This document shows, one piece after another, positions 6,470-10,601 of a stretch of DNA of 10,601 nucleotides; the stretch's first letter is position 1; each line of letters begins with the position of its first letter. This stretch comes from Pedobacter sp. (lineage in GTDB: Bacteria; Bacteroidota; Bacteroidia; Sphingobacteriales; Sphingobacteriaceae), in contig SEDG01000100.1 in assembly GCA_004295885.1 (NCBI GenBank), forward strand, positions 1 to 10,601. The letters are read 5' to 3'. Below the pieces are notes generated by a model, which was not told where the DNA came from, ran no database searches, and worked only from the letters and a program-made list of their open reading frames with translations. Position numbers and translations under genes: made by a program.

Positions 6470-7699
6470 TTATCTGACTACTTTGCCCTTTTCATCAACA
6501 TTAACATTGAACGGCGGCATGTAATCTTGTAATAAAACCGCTAATTCTCTTCTGTTAATCTGTCTTTCTAAATCAAATTCTGTTTTAAATTGATAAGATG
6601 TTTTCCACTTTTTAGGGATATCCTTTTTCATGGTTTCTAAGGATTTATTTCCAACGTAACTTATCATATCTAAAGCAGAGCCGATGGTCATTATTGAGTT
6701 TTTATAATCATCGAACCAAATTTGAGCCTTGTAATAAAAGTCTTTTATGGGTTGTCTAATTTCTTCGGTAGTAACCAATTTATTCGGAGAGAATTTAGCC
6801 AATCTACCGCCTAATTCCGCTTTTAAAACTCCAGTAACCCCAACAAATTGAATTGCTTTCCAATTGGTATCTGGTTGCCTGATATCAGCAAATGGCATTA
6901 AATCTAATTTATAATTAATCAGCTCACCTTGAATTTTTTTAAGATTAGATTCGGATGTTTTCAACTCGAAAAAAGCAGCGTAAGCAGCTGTTGCTCCAGC
7001 GGCTTGCCCCATAACCATACTTTCCGTATCGTTAATCCAAACCAAATTTTCTTGATTGGGAACCAGTAACTGGTACATCGAAAAAGTAGTGGCAATAGTT
7101 CCGTTTATTAATTTTCCGCTAGCAACGCTTGTTCTGTAAAGTGTATTGTTATAATCTAACTTATTCCATTGTGTATTTGGGGCGGTTATTTTTAAAGCTT
7201 CATTTAGTTTTGCATCTGCAGGATTTATTAAAACTTTTGGCCTAATCGTACTTCCATCACTTAATTTAAAAACCCAATTTTTACCAGAACGCTCTGCTTT
7301 AACCCACATTACATTTTTTATAACGTTCAGGTTTTTAATGCTGTCTATCCAGCTGCCTAAAGAGGCATTTGCTTTTTGTTTATCAAAAGGAACGGTTTTA
7401 GTGCTGTCTTTTTCCTTTAAAAAAGCCCTGTATTCTTTTAGAAATCTAGCTTGAATTCCTGAACTTAAATCTTCATTAACAGGAGAAAGGTCAAAGCCGC
7501 CAGCTTGTAATAAAATAGTTGTTTTAACACCAGAAATAGCAGATTGAACACCCGCCGAAAGTGCAGCATTTCCATTTCCAATTACCAAAACTTTAGCTAC
7601 AAAAGGTTCTACTTTTACCTTTTTTGTTGATTTTTTCTGCGCATCAGCATGGGTAAAAAAGGCAGCTAAAAACAAAACCAAAAATATCTTCTTTATCAT
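6470..7699 (-). CDS. Exported FAD-dependent oxidoreductase-like protein with altered cofactor motifs
   Basis: This 409-residue protein has a signal peptide (about 1-20, cut before Gln21), so it would act outside the cytoplasm. A Rossmann-like start VLVIGNGNAALSAG (37-50) and MGQAAGATAA (230-239) match the two hallmark regions of the FAD_oxidored family, which includes proteins often annotated as xanthan-lyase-related. Two usual features are changed. The acidic residue at the end of the second strand is Gln65, and the expected IDATGD-type segment reads INPADA (158-163). FAD binding is therefore doubtful. Residues about 285-393 contain two stretches (FSPNKLVTTEE, INRRELAVLL) that recall S-layer homology repeats. 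The start is set by the signal peptide. It lies upstream of the M14/S9 genes on the same strand and diverges from the aldehyde dehydrogenase gene. I am sure of the broad family, not of an activity. Confidence 0.7.
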   Translation of the reverse strand: MIKKIFLVLFLAAFFTHADAQKKSTKKVKVEPFVAKVLVIGNGNAALSAGVQSAISGVKTTILLQAGGFDLSPVNEDLSSGIQARFLKEYRAFLKEKDSTKTVPFDKQKANASLGSWIDSIKNLNVIKNVMWVKAERSGKNWVFKLSDGSTIRPKVLINPADAKLNEALKITAPNTQWNKLDYNNTLYRTSVASGKLINGTIATTFSMYQLLVPNQENLVWINDTESMVMGQAAGATAAYAAFFELKTSESNLKKIQGELINYKLDLMPFADIRQPDTNWKAIQFVGVTGVLKAELGGRLAKFSPNKLVTTEEIRQPIKDFYYKAQIWFDDYKNSIMTIGSALDMISYVGNKSLETMKKDIPKKWKTSYQFKTEFDLERQINRRELAVLLQDYMPPFNVNVDEKGKVVR

Positions 7700-7793
7700 T
7701 TTATGGGAAATATGGAATTATATACGCAATATGCTTTATTTGGATGTGTTTTTAATGAACTTTACTAGTCATTTAACTATATTTAACAAATCA

Positions 7794-7809
7794 AGAACTT
7801 ATTAGTTCT
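7794..7809. promoter_or_regulatory. Short inverted repeat AGAACT-TATT-AGTTCT just before the aldehyde dehydrogenase start
   Basis: AGAACT (7794-7799) and AGTTCT (7804-7809) are perfectly complementary around four bases and end seven bases before the ATG at 7817. TCAAGAA also occurs as a direct repeat (7791-7797 and 7809-7815). It could be a small operator or leader hairpin in the 117-bp gap between two divergent genes. The nearest promoter-like element is TATATTTA (7778-7785), one base off TAnnTTTG. Function is unproven. Confidence 0.3.
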
Positions 7810-7816
7810 CAAGAAT

Positions 7817-9120
7817 ATGGAGCAAAAAATCAATCAAGTTTTTAATTCTCAACAAGCTTACAAATATACGCTTAGAAAAGAAAATGCCAATTTGAGGCAG
7901 CGGTAACAGAGTTGATTTTCGTTTATGGCGAGCTAGATTTCGCTATTAAAAAGCTAAGCGCTTGGATGCACCCAAAACACATCGCCGCCACTTTAAGTAA
8001 TCCATTTGCAAAAAACAGGTTGTATTATGAACCGAAAGGTGTTTGTTTAATCATTGCGCCTTGGAACTATCCATTTCAATTAACAATGAGTCCTCTGATT
8101 TCTGCCATTGCCGCAGGAAATTGTTGTATTGTTAAACCATCAGAGTTAAGCCCTGCCACAAGCAAAATTGTTTCAAAAATTATAGCTGAAGCTTTTACTG
8201 AAAAAGAAGTTGCATGTTTTGAAGGCAATGCCGATATCTCAACGGCACTTTTAGCACTACCATTCGACCATATCTTTTTTACAGGCAGTACAGCAATCGG
8301 AAAAGTGGTAATGGAAGCTGCTGCTAAAAACCTAACATCAGTAACATTAGAACTTGGGGGTAAATCTCCAACAATAATCGACAAGGATGTTAACCTAGAA
8401 AAGTCAGCAGAAAAAATTGCTTGGGGCAAATTGATTAACAGCGGACAAACCTGCATTGCACCAGATTATCTCTTTGTACATGAGCAACAGCACGATGAAT
8501 TTATCAGGCTGTATAAAGCTGCAGCAAGTAAAATGTTTTTTAAGACAGAAACTAAAATAGACCATCACGTTTACGGTAAAATCATTAGCCACAAACATTA
8601 TGAAAGGTTAAAAAACTTAGTTGATGAAGCAGTTGAAAATGGAGCAAGAATAGATTGGGGCGGTCATTTTGAAGAGCAAGACCAAACCATTTATCCTGTT
8701 ATTTTAAGCAAAGTCACTTCAGAATCTAAAGTGATGGAGGAAGAAATTTTTGGGCCGATTTTACCAGTTATTACTTACCAAAATATAGAGGAAGTTATTG
8801 AACAAATCAATGCAAAAAGCAAACCTTTGGCGCTTTATATTTTTAGCAAAAGCAGCAAGGCGATTAAACATATTATCAAAAATACTAGTGCAGGCGGCAC
8901 TTGTGTAAATGATGTTTTAATTCATATCTCTAATCCGAAATTGCCATTTGGCGGTGTAAATGGAAGCGGGATCGGCAGTAGTCACGGTTTTTATGGTTTC
9001 AAGAATTTCTCTCACGAAAGAGCCATTATGTTTCAAAGAAGAATTGATTTTAATAAGATAATTTATCCTCCTTATGTTGGTAAGGAATGGGTACTAAAAA
9101 TGTTGAAGAAAATAATGTAG
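7817..9120 (+). pseudogene. Class-3-type NAD(P)-dependent aldehyde dehydrogenase with a deleted, frameshifted 5' part
   Basis: Intact members oxidise aldehydes to acids in the cytoplasm. The original start appears to be the ATG at 7817. Its frame gives 24-25 codons of plausible N-terminus (MEQKINQVFNSQQAY..., through ENAN) and hits TAA at 7904-7906. The rest of the enzyme continues from about 7894 in another frame as EAAVTEL...VYGELDF to 9118. Counting from the TTG at 7912, Asn52 (PWNYPF), Glu147 (LELGGK) and Cys181 (GQTC) are present, as are FTGSTAIG (123-130), EEIFGP (277-282) and LPFGG (344-348). The N-E and E-C spacings (95 and 34) equal those of rat ALDH3A1 (N114, E209, C243). By that yardstick about 30 codons are missing between the two pieces. 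No ATG lies in the second frame between its last upstream stop and the conserved part. Only a TTG start at 7912 could rescue a 402-residue product lacking the N-terminal helices. Confidence 0.8.
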
Positions 9121-9145
9121 TTAACTGCAAAGATGAGAAGATGAT

Positions 9146-9172
9146 AACCACAAAGTCACCAAGGACACAAAG
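9146..9172 (+). repeat. Dispersed repeat copy AACCACAAAG...GGACACAAAG
   Basis: The stretch starts AACCACAAAGTCACCAAGG and continues with ACACAAAG. It lies 26 bp after the aldehyde dehydrogenase stop and resembles the arms of the inverted repeat at 6393-6462, with the same alternation of CACAAAG and CACCAAGG. Here only one arm is present, so no hairpin forms. The remainder of the 119-bp gap to the next gene is AT-rich, with no clear promoter. Confidence 0.5.
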
Positions 9173-9239
9173 TGATTTAAACTTCGTACTTATATTTTCT
9201 TATAATCCTTATATGGTTCAAAAAGAATAATTTCAATTT

Positions 9240-9776
9240 ATGCAAGATTTAGAAAGCTTAAAATACCCCATTGGAGAATACAATCCACCAAAAGCAATTA
9301 CTGAAAATACTCTTAAAGAGTGGATTGAACAATTGGCAACTTTGCCCGAAGAAATTGTAGAGATCACTGCTGATTTAAGTGATGCGGATTTGGAAATTCC
9401 TTATCGCCGAGATGGCTGGACAGTTAGGCAAGTTGTGCATCATTTAGCTGATAGTCACATCAATGCCTACTCGCGTGTGCATTTAACTCTAACAGAGGAA
9501 AACCCAACGGTGAGACCTTATCACGAAGAAAGGTGGGCAGAACTAGCCGATGGAAAGACTGGAGATATTCAGGTTTCAATTGATATTTTAAAAGCGATAC
9601 ACAAACGTTTAGTAGCCTTGTTAAAAACATTAGCCTTTAGCGATTTCGATAGAACCTATTTTCATCCAGCGGCAGGAAAAGAATTTACTTTAGGCTATTT
9701 AGTTGGCAATTATGCTTGGCATGGCAAACATCATTTAGCACATATTCAATTGACTTTAAATGTTAATTATTCGTAA
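9240..9776 (+). CDS. YfiT-like DinB/bacillithiol-transferase family protein (putative metal-dependent hydrolase)
   Basis: This 178-residue cytoplasmic protein matches Bacillus YfiT in length and layout, a four-helix DinB-fold protein first described as a nickel-binding putative hydrolase. The metal ligands are three histidines. Here WTVRQVVHHLADSH supplies His67/68, and WHGKHHLAH supplies His161 and His165, with the same four-residue spacing as YfiT His160/His164. Related DinB proteins transfer bacillithiol or other thiols to electrophiles, so a detoxification role is plausible but inferred. The N-terminal LKYPIGEYNPP segment is also typical of the subfamily. There is no signal peptide. The ATG at 9240 is preceded by an AT-rich leader without a strong ribosome site, as is common in Bacteroidota. 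It stands alone, 119 bp after the broken aldehyde dehydrogenase gene and on the same strand. Confidence 0.85.
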   Translation: MQDLESLKYPIGEYNPPKAITENTLKEWIEQLATLPEEIVEITADLSDADLEIPYRRDGWTVRQVVHHLADSHINAYSRVHLTLTEENPTVRPYHEERWAELADGKTGDIQVSIDILKAIHKRLVALLKTLAFSDFDRTYFHPAAGKEFTLGYLVGNYAWHGKHHLAHIQLTLNVNYS

Positions 9777-9878
9777 GATAAAGTTTAGAAAAATGGGTTT
9801 GCCCTTAAAAAACAATGATAAAGTTGTTCTGATTGCCTGTTTTGTTAGCCACTGACCAGATTTTATATCTCGATTGTT

Positions 9879-9996
9879 ATAGACCTCGGCGAGGTCTTAT
9901 ATTTATAGCTAAATGGACATTATGATGTGCGACCCCAGCTGGGGTCGAATGTATGCCATATAATTTGCCTATAAATGTTTTATCCCTCTGGGATAA
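9879..9996. repeat. Cluster of three REP-like palindromes in the gap 9777-10067
   Basis: The 291-bp gap after the YfiT-like gene contains no gene but three hairpins. The first is AGACCTC-GGC-GAGGTCT (9881-9897). The second is the perfect 18-bp palindrome CGACCCCAGCTGGGGTCG (9930-9947). The third is TTATCCC-TCT-GGGATAA (9980-9996). ATTTATAG follows the first (9901-9908) and its reverse complement CTATAAAT precedes the third (9969-9976), so the outer two units are arranged head to head with the second between them. This is like the mosaic of repetitive extragenic palindromes associated with RAYT transposases. The palindromes are seen directly; the REP assignment is an inference. Confidence 0.65.
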
Positions 9997-10067
9997 CCGC
10001 CAACAAATTAAACTTGTTCTGAAAGACTTTAGTATTACCGCCAATTTGTAAAATTAATCTTATCAAT

Positions 10068-10367
10068 ATGAAAAAATATCTAGCATTATTAACCTTCCTA
10101 TTTGCCTTTCAATTATCCGCCGATGCGCAAAACAAATCCCTTAAACAGTTTAACTTTATGTTGGGCACGCAGAACGACAATCACACCATCAAATTTATAC
10201 TTCTACCCGTTAAAGAAAATACATTCACCTTCGGGAATTCCGCACATGATTTCCCGCAAAAGATTGTTTATCAAAGTAAGGGGAAAGATGAACTTTTAGC
10301 TTGGATAGAAGGAGAAAAAGACGGCACGAAAAGGAAATCAGAATTCTCGTATCAGCGGAAGAAATAA
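10068..10367 (+). CDS. Exported DUF6265-like protein, apparently shortened by an in-frame internal deletion
   Basis: The 99-residue product has a signal peptide (about 1-20, cut before Gln21), so it is periplasmic or outer-membrane exposed. After it, LKQFNFMLG resembles the start of DUF6265-type proteins. From about residue 43, VKENTFTF, HDFPQKIVY and LLAWIEGE match the end of the family. Members I recognise run to roughly 150-170 residues with a WxxK-type beta-barrel segment after FMLG. Here FMLG (30-33) runs straight into TQNDNHTIKF, so about 55-70 residues seem to be missing although the frame is kept. The function of the family is unknown. The product may be folded poorly or be a decaying gene. 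The stop codon is directly followed by the end of the convergent DUF305 gene. The ATG is supported by the signal peptide. Confidence 0.65.
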   Translation: MKKYLALLTFLFAFQLSADAQNKSLKQFNFMLGTQNDNHTIKFILLPVKENTFTFGNSAHDFPQKIVYQSKGKDELLAWIEGEKDGTKRKSEFSYQRKK

Positions 10368-10601
10368 CTACTGCTTTTCTAGCCACTTAATCTCTTCTTC
10401 CTGCGCTCTCAAAATTTGTTCTGCAATAGCCTTAATCTGTGCATCATTGGCAAATGGCAAATAAGCCTTCGCCATATCAACTGCACTTTGATGATGTGGA
10501 ATCATCAAGGCGACGAAATCCGTATCAATATCGCCTGTTAATTTTACTTTCGCCATTCCTTCCATCATTGGAGCCATCGATGCATCTAACGCTTTTTTAA
10601 A
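10368..10601 (-). CDS. DUF305 family protein, C-terminal part, cut by the window edge
   Basis: The reading frame is open to the right edge (residues FKKALDAS precede the internal Met at 10577), so the true start lies outside. The visible 77 codons contain DTDFVALMIPHHQSAVDMA, the signature of the second half of DUF305, a ferritin-like helical domain with paired His residues. They also contain a Met-rich stretch MAPMMEGM ahead of it. Many DUF305 proteins are exported and occur near copper or other metal-stress genes, so a metal-related role is possible but unproven. It ends EIKWLEKQ and stops at 10368-10370, directly abutting the convergent gene. Confidence 0.8.
   Translation of the reverse strand, partial: FKKALDASMAPMMEGMAKVKLTGDIDTDFVALMIPHHQSAVDMAKAYLPFANDAQIKAIAEQILRAQEEEIKWLEKQ

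Noticed and set aside
7817..7906. A 29-codon leader peptide or programmed frameshift ahead of the aldehyde dehydrogenase
   Set aside because: The residues fit the enzyme's own N-terminus, and a block of about 30 codons is missing, which frameshifting cannot restore.
8076..8598. Minus-strand reading frames inside the aldehyde dehydrogenase region
   Set aside because: They overlap conserved catalytic segments of the enzyme on the other strand and show no recognisable features.
9777..10067. A structured RNA or riboswitch in the palindrome cluster
   Set aside because: The three stems are independent simple palindromes with no shared junction or conserved core; a REP-like repeat explains them better.

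Overview
The window looks like chromosomal DNA from a Bacteroidota bacterium, most like a Pedobacter or other Sphingobacteriaceae. The DNA is AT-rich. All five recognisable signal peptides place Gln directly after the predicted signal peptidase I site. A TAnnTTTG-type promoter element precedes the first gene. The gene families (S9 and M14 secreted peptidases, DUF6265, YfiT-like DinB protein) are common in that group. The genus is an inference.

Layout. The left end (1-118, minus) is the start of a 2-Cys peroxiredoxin gene. Its roughly 300-bp upstream region holds a TACCTTTG promoter element, a perfect 14-bp inverted repeat, a small hairpin and a strong intrinsic terminator for the gene to its right. 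From 419 to 7699 four minus-strand genes encode exported proteins. In transcription order they are an FAD-oxidoreductase-like protein, an M14-like protein that has lost its zinc and catalytic residues, an intact-looking M14 carboxypeptidase, and an S9 prolyl-oligopeptidase-family peptidase. The two M14 genes are 14 bp apart and the S9 gene follows after 54 bp, so 6273-419 is probably one operon. The FAD-like gene is separated from it by 196 bp of repeat-rich DNA. The working peptidases would act in the periplasm on peptides.

From 7817 rightwards the genes are on the plus strand. First comes a class-3-type aldehyde dehydrogenase whose 5' end is broken by an internal deletion with a frame change. 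Then come a YfiT/DinB-family protein, a cluster of three REP-like palindromes in a 291-bp gap, and a 99-codon exported DUF6265-like gene that seems to have lost its middle in frame. The last feature is a minus-strand DUF305 gene cut by the window edge, abutting the previous gene with no spacer.

The most notable points are the active/inactive M14 pair, in which the inactive copy has ExxH in place of HxxE but keeps the calcium-like loops; two neighbouring genes with internal deletions; the palindrome cluster; and the inverted repeat upstream of the peroxiredoxin. I see no CRISPR array, phage, transposase or clear new defence system.
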